From: Rhea pennata
Lineage: Eukaryota; Chordata; Aves; Rheiformes; Rheidae
Direction of reading: 5' to 3'
NCBI RefSeq assembly: GCF_028389875.1
Contig: NC_084663.1
Location: forward strand, 93,315,765-93,379,764
DNA: 64,000 bases
The notes under the pieces are model-generated. The model worked only from the letters and a program-made list of their open reading frames with translations, was not told where the DNA came from and ran no database searches. The position numbers were made by a program, and so were the translations under genes. This document shows positions 39,401 to 51,430 of this stretch, piece after piece (within the stretch, counting starts at the first letter, position 1; each line of letters begins with the position of its first letter).

Positions 39401-42400
39401 CTTCAATCAGCTGCAGAAGAATCACTTTCTAAGGGCATTTCTCCAAACTCATCACTCAGTGCTTAAGCTTCTCATGGCAAGTGTCTTTCAGTGATTAGCA
39501 AGAAGAGGTGCACAGTGAGTCCAGCCAAAGGCTGTGGGAGCCCAGCAGGGCACTGTGCTTTGTCACTACCTGATTTGGATGTACACCTAGAAGGATACTG
39601 ACCTGCGCTATTGCAGGTCATTACAGATGACTTGGCTAAGGCAAGCTGGGTGCTGGAAGGCAGCTTGGGAGTTGTTTCCTGTAGGCCAGAAGATAAGACA
39701 TTCTTAAGCTGTATACATGAGACACCAATGCCAAGTCAACTTCTCAGAACCACCACTGCTAAACAAGACCTGGGATATCCAGCACCGGAATGATCCAGGC
39801 TCAGCCAAAAGTGGAGGAGAGAGTAAAGTCTATGTGGTACATTTAGGTACTTTATATTCCAAAAGGCAACAGAAGTTGGTTCTCTCAACAAGGAAGACAT
39901 GCCAGTCCAAATTCATTTGTTATCTCTCTCACTTAAGTCCAATGCAGATACTAGCTCTGAAGTGTCAACTGCTCGGAACCAGCTACACTAGATTCTTCCT
40001 TTACAGCTCTCAGAGCACACTGGAAACATTTTCTTGGCTCGAGCTCACATGCAGCAACTCTAGAGAACAGTACAAGAGACAGTGCTCCACTAACCCATCT
40101 CAAACCCAGTGCTGTATCTGGATACCTTTGCTTTTAGTTTCTCTAGAAAACTGGAAATCCAGATATCCTATTACAGTCTCCACAAAAAAAAGGTCCCTCT
40201 AATTTAGCAGCAATACACCACATGGTTCTCAAATACTGAACATTCCTGCAATTAGCACCGACTTGTGCAAATATAGCTAAGATTTTCTGCTTTTAGAAAT
40301 TCATAACCATTTTCCTCAGTTAAGCAACTGCATTTCAGACAAAAATGTTTACAGAAAACAAAGATTCCTGTTTGCATGCCAGAGCATCTGTGCTAGACAT
40401 GATTTGTTAGGGCTTAGGCTGTTCCATAGAATTTCTGACTATGCTTAGATTGAATCCCAGACACCAAGCAGTCAAGCTTTTCATGATCAGTCCATGGAAT
40501 TAGAGAACCCAAACACTATCTATCCCAGTTTAGGGAAGAATAGTGCTCTCTCAGTTGTTCCACAGGCGGAAAAGTAGAAATACACTAGTAAAGGTGCTCC
40601 TTAAAAACAAGTCATTAAGTTCCATTTCACATAACACTCACATATCATGTGAAATGCAAATACATTTAGCATCAAATGCCTTGCTGCATAATACAGTGAG
40701 GTAAGAGCAGGAGTAGTTTGAGCCATATTGGCCAAACTCCTATGCACAAGAAAATCGCTGCAGGATCTAGTTTTAGACACCAGAGCAGTCCTTGGTTTTA
40801 TAGGCTCCAGTTACACCATGAAAATAGGTGTTTACGTATGGTTTGAGCTTCTGTAAAGGAAAGAACTTTAGTGAACACAATAGTACCATGTTTGTTCTTT
40901 GAGGGACAAGACTGCCTACGCTAAGATTTGAACTTGAGGTTCCAGGATGCATGTGTACACAGATCTAGTGCCTAGATTAACTGTGTCTCTCCAGAGCCAT
41001 TTCATTTAAAATCTTACCTGAACTCCTGGTCCTAGCTGCTGTCTTATACTGTTCATGCTTTTAAACACCGTACTGACGTTTTGAAGAGGTAAGATGCTAT
41101 TTCTTGGAGATTTCAAGGAAATATTTGGTGACACAGACATTCCTAAGGGGGCGAAAAAAAACCCACACATACACAAGAGTATTTTGTTGTGACAAGAAAC
41201 TGATGAACATTAAACCCCACACATCAGAATTTAAGATCTGGCTAGGTTTTGTCCTAGCAGTTATATCATCTTTCTGGTTTAGGTGATGGCTCAAATCCTG
41301 TTCTCTTACTTAGTGGACAGTTATGCTGGACACTCATTTGGCTTTTAAATCGTCCATTTCAGTAGGTTTGGGGCCATCCAGTGCAGCTAACAGACAAATT
41401 TGAACTTCTTAGAAAAATGGTAAGTTGAAACACCTTTGAGTCTTAATAAGCTACAAGCTTATTTTCTAGAAAAGTATTTTTATGCCATACCACCTGTGTC
41501 AACACAAAATCTGGATTCTCACCTCCCTTGCAGAATACATGCTAAGGAGGAAAGATGGGCTTTCATTTCCAAGTCAGTGCATTATTTTTAGTCAACATTT
41601 AGTCATGCATGACAAGTCACTTTGTAGCAGGTGGAGCCCAACAGGTACCTTTGGGCCTGCTCCCATTTTCCCTTGCTGTTGATGGCTGAAGCTTCTGTGG
41701 TTGTTTTATTTCTGCCATGAACTGTTCCTGCCAGCTGGGCTCCTGCAGCATGCACTCTTTCAGCTTCCTCTCCAGCACCTGCAGGCAAAGCATAGCACTG
41801 GGAAGAACCAGCGGACAGCGAGGAGACCAGCAGTGACTAAACCACACTTTTGGCAACAGTACTGTTTTACAAGTGCCTCATAGTTGGGAGGACATTGTCA
41901 CACACAATCTCTTCACTTCTGTTTTCCCTATCTCATTTCTAAGTTTCCGTGGCACACGAGAGAAACTTTAGACAACGTGTTTGTTGTGGAATAGTAGCCA
42001 CTGTTGGATTCTAAACTAAGTTAGATCAAGAAGCCTAGGAATGTTTCAGGACCACAAAGAATTCCAAATGAAAGAAGCAGCAGAGGAAGTAGGGAGACTG
42101 ATCATCTTTCTCCTCTGAAAATTTGTCATTTCCTATTTTCCTAGCCCCATGTCTTAGTAGACAACAGACTTAATCCAATCCAGTAGCTAGGACATTAGCT
42201 CCATATTCCTAGAAACCGTTCTGCTAGCTCTAGAATCATTTTGTTTTGCCACCAGTAGGTACAGCACCAGGTCACTTACTGGTTTTAGGTGAGGCTTGAA
42301 AGCAGTTGCATCAACTTTGGAGCTTTTGCTTTTTTGCCTGATGATCACCTGAAAGATTAGAAATGATGCTTAAGTTAAGTTCTTTCCATACTCCTCATCC

Positions 42401-45400
42401 ACTCTACCATTCAGTGACATAATGAATGGTAAGTCAGGATCTGGGAATGTGGGAGGTAGAAAAGACATGACAAAACCAAGAAGAGAAGCACAGAAAAATG
42501 AGGTTTGCTTACGTGTTTTTAAGTAGAGACAGCTTGCTTTGTGACAAACTAGAGGCAATCAGAAGCACTGGACAACCATTTGGGGCTTGCACAGGAAGCA
42601 TACAGCATTCCAGCCCCAGTAACTCATTAAGAGAGCTCAGAAGCTGCTGAAAAATATTGTACTTTGAGATTTCAATGCTAGGAGTGATCCTGACAAGCAT
42701 CATGGTCACATCACATTTATTAATGAGAAGTCAGCTCTAGGGAGGAGAGTTGGTGAGTAGGTTAACAGAAATTGTAGCAGCAGGCAGCTGTATACATAAG
42801 ATTGAGACCCAGAGCCTGACTTATGAGCCTACATAAGTTAGGAACAATAGCAAGATAGGCTTGCAGAGCAGATACTCACATGGAAGTGGACTGTCTTGCT
42901 CATCAAGACCTGCACTTGCTGCAGAGGGAAGCATTGACAAAAATAAGGCAGTTGTACATGCATGGGTTTAGCTGCCTTGATCACTTTTACTTTGAGGCTA
43001 TGCTGCTTGCTTTTCTTGTGTGTACAGCTTGAGAACATATGGAGTGCAGGTAGAACACACTACAGCTTCTGGCATGCTTTCATTCATTTGCAAATTAGTA
43101 GCTTTGCAGTTGGAGAAATCCTTGTTTAAGAACCTTCACAAACAGGGGCCTGATCAGTAGCGGTCCATTTCTTCTATTTCATACTTTCTTCTAGTATTTC
43201 TGACTATATCTCTTCGGACTTGCAGCTTGTTGACCAAAGCAGAAAAAAGTCAAAAGCCAGTTCATTCTGCCACCTTGAGTTACAGTTCTGTACTGCATGG
43301 TACAGTCATACTGTTGTACATTGCAAAGAGCACAGCTACTTATCATAGAATGGTAAGGTTGGAAGGGACCTCTGGAGATCATCTAGTCCAACCCTCAAAC
43401 AAGTAGCACGTACAGGGATTGAACCCGCAACCTTGGCATTAGCAACACCATGCTCTAACCAGCTGAGATGTAGTGTCTCCTTTCCACTGCTGTTAACTAA
43501 TATGTTGAACAAGATACCAGCCTCCAGAGAAATGTCAGTCTTATCTGAAGACTGGAACCACAATCAGGAAGAACAAGAGCTGGGGTTTTATAGGGGTACA
43601 TGGCTCAGTTGAAGCTATTAGTCCTCTGCATTCTATGAGTACTGACAACAGGCAGAAGAAAAGCTGATGTCTAACATGTTATGCAAAGCTTTCACTTTTT
43701 AAAATATAACTCTATTATAAGTAGAGTTGTCTCATCCTCCGCCAAGAAGCCTGTTTGCAAAGCACTCCAATGCCACAAAGCCTTATGCCAACGACTTAGA
43801 TCTGCTTATCATTCCCAGCTCAAGCTACAGCAAGTGAACAGCACAGCAGACCTTTAGAGCTCAGTTATCTCTGTACCTGGACATATTCACCAACTATCAG
43901 TGTTGGAAGCCCCTACTGCTTGAGTCAGCACAACAGCTGCCCCTGAAAGACATTCAGCTTTTCTTACCCTGTCTGAACTCCTGCAGTAGCCTCCACCTGA
44001 GGCTGAGCAGAGCACTCACTGAAAAGTGCTCTTACACTTGCACACATCCCACATCAGCTAAGAAAGCAGGGAGATGACAGAGATGGCACACCTCAAGAAG
44101 CCTGTGGAGATGGCATCTGAGGTAGAAAGCCTAAGCAGACAAGAGTCTGTTCCGTGGAGCTGTTTTGTGTAAGGCAGCTTAACTGAACCAAGGAAGGGAG
44201 TGACTGACCCCTGCAGGGGGATGAAATTTAGCATCCAGCTTCATAAAGATCTGGCTACCCCTGAATTAAAGTTACTGGAAATGAAGTGCTTGGGTAGACA
44301 AACATTGTGTTCTAACACTGTAGTTGAGGGAGAGTCCCAGACACTTCTGGACTTGTAAGTACCTTTGAGAAAGAGTTGTAAGACAGGCTCTTGGGAAAGA
44401 AATCTCAACCGACACTTTTTAGAAACCAGATAGTTAGAGCAAGTGGTTTCAAAGTTGTCCATTGACTCTAGTCACTCACCTTCCGAAGGGTGTACCTTTT
44501 GTGTTGAATATCATCCACCAGCAATTCATATGGGGAGCGAGTATATTCTTTTGGAGGAGTACGACGCTGAGGTCGCTCCGTGGCCTTGCGCAGCCTCACG
44601 CCATTCTGCAGTTCACGGATGACATCAGGCCACAGGGTTGCCTATAAGAAGCCAGCAAGGGCTGAGTAAACACCTGGCTAGATCACATGGAGTGGTATTC
44701 CTTCCTTTCATTTAATAGGGCAGATTTAGCAACCAAAGTCATTCAGAGATGCAGAAGTGTATACTTAGCACCCCCCTCAACTCATTTACAGATCAGATGG
44801 AAGTGCACAGTACCAGAACATAGAATTGCTTCTCTTTGTCAATTTACAGTGAGGGATCCGGGAGCTGGTTCCTCAGGTTCATTCCTGAACTCTGTCATTA
44901 ACTTAATGAATGTTCTTCAGCAAAATACACCTTCTGTTACCAAGTAGCTAAAGCTATACCTTTTCTTCAATAAGTACTTGAGTAAGTTCCTGTAAGTACT
45001 CCAGGTGCTAGAGTTTCAGGAAACATTGGGAATGAAATCTCAAATCTTACTGCTGAAATGCCCAAACTTTCAGAAACCAGAAGATGAAGGACCAACAGAT
45101 GAAAGGAGGCAAGAGGAAAGGATCTCATACTTTAATCTTCCCAGCAGCCTGTGTTAGAAGTTTCAGCCTGGAGACACAAGATGACAACTCTGACATTAGT
45201 TCATCTTCTTCCTCTATTAATCCCTGTTTCCACAGGATGCTCAGGCATGCAAGATAATCCAATAAGAGTTAAAGATTTGGGTGGGGGGAGAGGGAGGAAG
45301 GCAGAAATGACACTCATCAGCATGTTTAGACAACATTGTAATGAAAGTGCTAAGTCAACAGCTTACCTGGATCCTAAAGGCAAACTGAGTAAGAAGTAGT

Positions 45401-48400
45401 GACTGTATTATAAACAACATAAGGAAAACAAAACATTTTAGAAAACTGCCTCAGAACTAAACTTCTGACTTAGACTCTCCTCCCTTTTCCATTTACAGTA
45501 TCGAACATCATCTCTCCACTACTCCTTTCAGATATCTTGTCAAAAAAAGCCTTAGGCAAACTCTGACTTATGACTGCCTTCATGGAGAAGGATTGTTAGC
45601 TGGGTAGTTTTAGCCCAGCTTTGGGACAGTTGTATCTGAAGTCCAGAAAATTAGAACAGCCAGACAAGTGGCCAAATACTAGCCATATCTCCTGTACTAC
45701 TGTACTTATTCTGCAGGAGAACACAAACATCCTCCATAGCCATTGGAACAAATGGCTACGAAACAATTTATTCTGAGCCATCTGCACTTTCTAAAGTTTT
45801 GTTTCATATGGTGACAGAATTGTTCTGAAAGATATCGCCTGAAGAGAGACTTCTGTACTGTAATACTGCTACGTTATTTTAAGGACAAGAATGGCCTTCA
45901 GCTGGCCACTTCAAAGCCATTGCTACACCCAAACAATCTCTAGGCACAGGGGATGTCATTTTCGCTCATACTTTTCTTTCTCTCCTGACCAAATCACTGC
46001 AGTTACTCTACTTGGGCCATCTCATATACTACTAAGCTCAGTATAAACTTCTGACACCTGTGATACCACACAAGATGCTACTCTAGCACAGAAGAACAGA
46101 CAAGGAATAGACTCTGCCTCCTTTATAAACACTCCATGCCCATTGCTTGCAGTTCAACACGAGTGCTACGACAGCTGTGTTCCTAAGAGGTCTCAGTGCT
46201 TAGACTTCAAGGTGAAGATTGCTTTTCAGCACATATAGATAAACTCTGCTGAGATGATACAACACTACACAGTATCAGGCTGTGGCCTGTTTCATAGCAG
46301 TCAATATGAAAGTGGTCCACAGACATCACTATCTGCTTGGCACCACTCAAGGCATCAGCTCTAGTCTGCGAGATCCCAGTGAAGCAGGCATCCTGGTTGT
46401 TTTAAACTCAAGAGTTTGGCAGAACGATGCAGTCAACTGGTGCTTAGGGACTTGGAAACTAGAGGCAGATGATCTGCACCAGATATCCTGCCTTTGTAAT
46501 TCATGTCTCCTGAAGAAGCAGAAGCCAAATACGCTGGCCTTCAGGCCACACAGCAAAACCCATGTATTTATTCATGCATTCCCTGCAGAAAAGAGCTATA
46601 GCTCAGAGTTGATGAGTTTGTGGTTTGAGATAGCTTGCCAGTTTATTTTAATAGATCACAAAATTGAGAATATGCCCAAACACACATTTCACAAACATTT
46701 TCATATGAATAGTTTGAGCACGCTTCAAAGCGAGTGTTATTTAGACAAAAAGAGCGAGTCCACAAGTCTCTCGGGGCTTGCCATTTGTCTCCACAGACTC
46801 CAGACTAGAGTGCATTTGTTTATGCTGGGCAGAGCTCCAGCCAGAAGAGTTGTTTCTGATTGAGCCCTGACTGTGCAAGGCTATGGAGAGAATAGAATAA
46901 GTTGCTTTCTCTGCCCCAAACACATATTCTAAGAACTAGGAAAGGTCAGAATGAAAGGACAAGAAATGGCAGTGAGAGGAAGGTGGGAACCTTCCTCTCC
47001 TTCACCCCTTTGTTCAGACTGCTGGAGCTGCTCAGCCAAAGATGGTGGATCTACTGGTTTTTAGTCCCCTCCAGCAGTGAACTTGTGCAGAGCCTGCATG
47101 ATTAGCTTGAGCTAGTCCACCTCAACCCTACTAACAGAACTGTTTTCCAGGAGCTGTCAGTTCAACTACAGAAAAGAACAGACTGCTTTTAGCAGGTATC
47201 AATTCCTGCCAGGAGTTTGGAGCTCATTTAGCAGAGGAAACAGCCTGAATAACTACTTGTGGACACTTACTCTACAAAGAATGCCTCAAATTTCACTTTT
47301 AGAAGTGGTTTAAATTGAAGCACAAAGAAGCTTTTTGTGCAGAATAAGTGCCCACATGAGGTAAACACATTTAACAGTAGCTTAACTTCAAGCTCACTCC
47401 CCAGCTTGTTTTACAGACAAATCTTTAACTACTTAAGCTCTTAAACAACCTAATAAGTTTTGTTTGTGTGCTCTTAAGCTCTATTTTTCATAGAGGAGTC
47501 ATTGGAAAGCTTCAGAGAGCCAGGGTAGACAAAAAAAAAAAAAAAAAAAAAGACACAAACCCGAAGTCCTGCACATTGAAAGAATTAAATCCCTTACCAA
47601 GTATTTTTCCTTCTTCTGAAAGGGATTTTCCAGCAAGTGTTCCATCTCCATTTTTCTCAGACTCTAAGAAGTGAGCATACAAGGTAATCATTACCTTGTG
47701 CTTGTCCAGTACTTTCCCATCTACCCAGTTTATCAATGTTAATATGAAAATTTGAGAAGCCAAAAATCCCCGAAACACTCAAAAGCTATAATTAATCTGG
47801 TGCAGACAGAAGCCTTTCACATGATGGAAACAGACCTTCAGTTACATATTACATTTCTAGTGCAAAGCAAAGATTACTCTAAAACTAGATCATCATGTAG
47901 AAGGGATAGCTAAGGGTTGATCTCCAAATACCTCTTTTGAAGTCTGGATGATAGACACAAGCTTCTTAAGTTCCATATATTCAGTATAAAGGCTCCTGCA
48001 GGTCACCTTGTAATGGCTGGCGGCCTCAGAAGGCCTAGACAAGTGCTCCTCACAGACCTGAAAAAAGTGCAGCTGTTTAATAGAGAGAGATGTCCTTGAA
48101 ATGAGAAGTGTTGTAGGCTGGAAGAAAGCAAGGTTCAGTTTTCTCAGTCTGTGGTTAAAAATCATTTTCCTCATCCCTTTTGCCTTTTTTTGTTCTATTG
48201 TAGATGGAGAAAAACAAAGAAGAAACATGCCCAGTCCTGTATGTACAGTAGTAGAACTAGCTGTGTAGTTTATACATCTTGTTCTCTAAGGTCTGCTTTT
48301 AAATAAGTATGTGGAAGAGGAAGCCTCCAATACAAACAATGCATGACAAAACACATCAAGTGGAGACACTTATCCTGGTCTTCTCCCCCACCCCCCATCC

Positions 48401-50278
48401 TCTGCCCTGATAAGAGGCCCACTGAGGAATGGGGAATTTCTGGTATCCTGAAATTACAGCTGAGAGCAAACCAGTAGTTTGAGTTGTGACACTGATCTCC
48501 TAGTTCTTTCAGAAACCAAACATTTTGGACAAGCAACTTTTTTTTTTCATTACCTAGCACGTCCACAGGTAGGCTTTCATACCTATAAGATATACATTGC
48601 AGAGGTTATGCTGCCTAGAAAGTTGTATGTATCTTGATCTGTAGGTGAACTTGTAGTGTAGACACTAAGACTCAGGTAAGGACTGGGGCTATGAGAAGTC
48701 ATTTTCAAAACTAGGGCCTAGTGAAAGTTTCTCTGCCTACACCTCAAAAGCACAGCTACAGAAGGCTAGGTACAGAAGAACTTTGTAGACACAGCTGCAT
48801 GACAGCCATGCTCAGTCTTCCTTCTTAACCTTCTCTTTACCATAGAAATGTCAGTGCACTTAAGGTGTTTTTCTTTTGCCATCTGATAGGAAAGCTGCAC
48901 ATTCCCCTATACGTCTTCTAAGCTACCCAGCTCCTCCCTAGAAATTGTTGGACCTGTTAGCTGATGGAGTAATGCCACTAACACTTCAAAAGCTGCTACA
49001 TTAAGTGAGACACATGAAACCTTGATAACATCCTGCAGGGTCACTGCTAGTTTCATCGCTTCATCATCCAGTTTCAGCATGAGGGAGAGCAGTTTCTCCA
49101 AGGGCTCGCTCAGTTCTCGCTCTGCTTGGCTGTCAATTCCCCAGTCCAGTGCTTCATAGATCACCACTCCCAGGTGCTCCAGCAGCTGCAGATACAGGCC
49201 AAGGAATCAGAGCAGTGCAGCACAGTGCTGTGTAAAACATCGGAGTTCACCTCCCTGCCACATGTGACCCTTGTGACTGAGCACCTCTCGCAGGATGAGA
49301 GGAGCTCAAAAGGCAGCTATTTGCCCACCAGCTACCCTGAAATACTCCCCAAATAAGCTGTTTTAAAAAGCGTTAAATGGCCATACCTAGCACCTTTAGG
49401 TGATTCATTTTTAAGACACAGTCTGTGGGCTAATCCATAGTCAGCAGCATCTTCCGCGCACGCTATCTCCCAGTCCAATTGCCTTAGCTGAGTTTGAGTC
49501 TACAGTTCTATCTCATTTGCCACATTGCAGGGGACAGAGGCACTCCCACAAGCATCTGCTCACCCAGAGCACAACAAATATAAGCATCATGACAATTTTC
49601 AGCATCTAGAAACCTGCATCTCCTGAACTGGCCTTCTACCACAGCAGAATTGTATTTGCGTGTATATGAAGTTGAAGACACAGGCTTACCTTATCCTCTA
49701 ACTGTTGAGTGTTACCAACATCTGAAAGGGAAACAGGAGAGGAGATGTAGAAAGATAATTGCATTGGGATTAATAAACAGTTTTTAGAATATCTGAACCA
49801 AATGATTCACAGGAGGAGCACTGGAAAAATTAGTAGGCTGCACATACATATTACCACTCATCTAAGGGCCTCTGAAACAGGGTACAGACAGGAGAAGAGC
49901 CACATAAGAGCATGCAGGAGGAAGAAGAAAGAAAAGAAGCATTTCCCCCATTTTGTCCCCATATTTTAGCTAATGAAGAGCTAGTTATAGGAACAACCCC
50001 TAGCATCCACAGCTACCCATATTCTTACCAGACTTCTTTTGATACACCTTGAAGGAAGCAGTGCCATCTGCATGGATAAAGATACTCCCAGGACCTTTTA
50101 TGACTACAGCATGGAGCGATGAGTGCAGCCCCTGAGACAACTGCTTCATTTTACAGCAACACTGAAAGCAAATAGCCCAGGCTTGTTCCTCACTTATAGG
50201 ATGCTCAAAGCACCTCAGAATCTCTGCTAGAGACACCTTTGGGATCCTCCACTCACACTGCAGAACCTCCATTTCCAC
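33446..50278 (-). CDS. SPIRE-family actin nucleator (possible third SPIRE paralogue), about 14-15 coding exons
   Basis: Coding exons in transcript order, with continuous phase: 50278-50029, 49721-49690, 49185-49021, 48057-47932, 44641-44480, 42348-42280, 41778-41649, 41142-41018, then 39056-38905, 37760-37629, 36280-36216, 35389-35362, 34925-34783, 33632-33446. The 41018-to-39056 junction is out of phase by one base, so one small exon is missing from this model. Predicted length is about 590-610 aa; SPIRE1/2 are about 700-750. Exons 1-4 (residues 1-191) are the KIND domain, with [20 protein letters not shown] and [12 protein letters not shown]. Exon 5 holds two WH2 repeats ([36 protein letters not shown]). 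Exon 7 holds a WH2-like [12 protein letters not shown]. Exon 10 matches the Spir-box, exons 11-12 give FYVE-like cysteine pairs, and the last exon has [10 protein letters not shown], where SPIRE has a CVDCKKF-like motif. SPIRE proteins nucleate actin with formins at vesicle membranes. Family assignment is strong. The paralogue is uncertain: it looks too divergent for SPIRE1 or SPIRE2. Confidence 0.88.
35362..35389 (-). other. 28-nt micro-exon of the SPIRE-like gene with a GC-AG donor
   Basis: On the minus strand a pyrimidine tract ending CTTTCTCTTAG precedes an exon encoding VVCCDCCIK, followed by GCAAGT instead of GTAAGT. The exon restores phase between the previous exon (65 nt, two bases left over) and the next, which begins [15 protein letters not shown]. 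The protein matches the SPIRE segment around PVCSQCCKKM, supplying the paired cysteines of the FYVE-like zinc finger. The homology and AAG|GCAAGT context make a genuine GC-AG intron likely. A sequencing error (T to C) is the alternative. Confidence 0.75.
43343..43472 (-). mobile_element. tRNA-derived SINE with CR1 3' tail (TguSINE1-like), copy 1
   Basis: On the minus strand: an A-box-like CTCAGCTGGTTAGAGCATGG, then TTGCTAATGCCAAGG, a B box GGTTCAATCCC, then a CR1-type tail (GTTGGACTAGATGATCTCC, AGGTCCCTTCCAACCTTACC, ATTCTATGA). The head resembles tRNA-Ile. It lies in the intron between SPIRE-like exons at 44,480 and 42,348, in the gene's sense orientation. The tail implies mobilisation by a CR1 LINE. 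The body is about 130 bases with few differences from copy 2. Confidence 0.88.
47530..47551. repeat. Poly(A) run in a SPIRE-like intron
   Basis: About 21 A on the plus strand (T on the gene's sense strand), within the 3.3-kb intron between exons at 47,932 and 44,641. The rest of that intron carries only a 193-codon antisense open frame of unknown meaning. Confidence 0.9.
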
Positions 50279-50779
50279 CTTTACTCAGCATCACCTAGGC
50301 CTAGCTCTGGACCCAGGAAGCTTGGCACCCCCTTGCCAATGCAGATAGGTGCTCATAGCAGCCTTTTATCAGTTCTGCCTGCATGTTTGCTCTTTCACAC
50401 CCTCTCTTCCCTACAGGTGTGATCATTAAAGCTAATTTTGCTCTACCTTTTTAAAGGGACTCTATTAATACCATTCTTTAACCTGTATTTATATTAGCAT
50501 ATTTGAAAGAATACAGAAAATATATAACACAATAGAATCTAAAAAGATGACAGAGTAGGCTTTTAAAATTCATGTTCAGCTTAACTTCATTGACTCTATG
50601 TCATTAATGTCATCTGACATTAATGGGCACAGTGCTGTTTGCAGATTAAAAAAAAAGAGTAAGTTCAGCTTGAGGCAGGCAGGGAATAATGTCATACATT
50701 CAGGGAAGAACACCTGGGAAATCATAAAAATTGAAGCAATTCCATGGGGCACAGGGCTGGGAGCACTAATCCACTAGAG

Positions 50780-51430
50780 CGCTGCACGGCAGCTGCACCT
50801 GCCCTTCCCGCCCCCCCACTCCGGGGCCCAGCGAGTGGTTCCGCCCGCCCGTCGCCCGTTCCCCCCGCCCAGCGCGGCCACATGGGTCCGCCCCGTCGCC
50901 CGGCGCTCGGCAAGATGGCGGCGTCCGAGGCGGCGTGGAACCGGCTGGACGTGTCGTGGCCCGCGAGCAGCGCGACGGTGGCCGTGTCGGGCCAACACCC
51001 TGCAGGTCCCTGGCGGGCGCGCGGGGCGGCGGCGGGGCCGGGGCCGGGGGGAAGCGGGCGGCCGGGGCGGGCGGCGGCGGCGGGCGCTGAGGAGGTGTCT
51101 GCCGCCCCCGCAGTGCGTTGGCTGCCGGCGCTGCGGCGGCGGAGCGAGGCGGCCGTGGAGCGGCTGTCGGGGCGGGCACTGGGCGCCGAGGGACGCGTGC
51201 TGCGCGCCGTGCTCTACGTGTACCAGCACCGGCTGCTCCGGCACCGGCCCTTCCTGGCCCTGCGGCAGGTGAGCGGCGCGGCGCGGCGCGGGCGGGGCGG
51301 CGGCGGGCAGCGGAGAGGCTGCCGGTAACCGCGTGGCCGCTCCCGGCCTGGCGGGATCGCCCGCCGCCGGTGCACGGGCCCCGCAGGGATTCGCGTCCGG
51401 CGGGAAGAGCGGTGCCCCCATGCCCAGGGA
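50780..51430. promoter_or_regulatory. CpG island: shared bidirectional promoter of NEPRO and the SPIRE-like gene
   Basis: Sharp rise in G+C and CpG density against AT-rich flanks. It covers NEPRO exons 1-2 and lies upstream of the minus-strand SPIRE-like start codon at 50278. The two start codons are 636 bases apart, divergent. The island lies mostly on the NEPRO side, so the SPIRE-like 5' UTR may begin in it and run through the AT-rich 50,280-50,780 stretch. No TATA box is evident at the expected place. Confidence 0.75.

Noticed and set aside
39717-40202. 161-codon plus-strand frame
   Set aside because: Antisense to a SPIRE-like intron, no domain, no splice context.
43336-43563. Open frame containing '[13 protein letters not shown]'
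   Set aside because: This peptide is the usual false translation of a tRNA-like sequence; a similar one appears at 59,053-59,244 from the second SINE.
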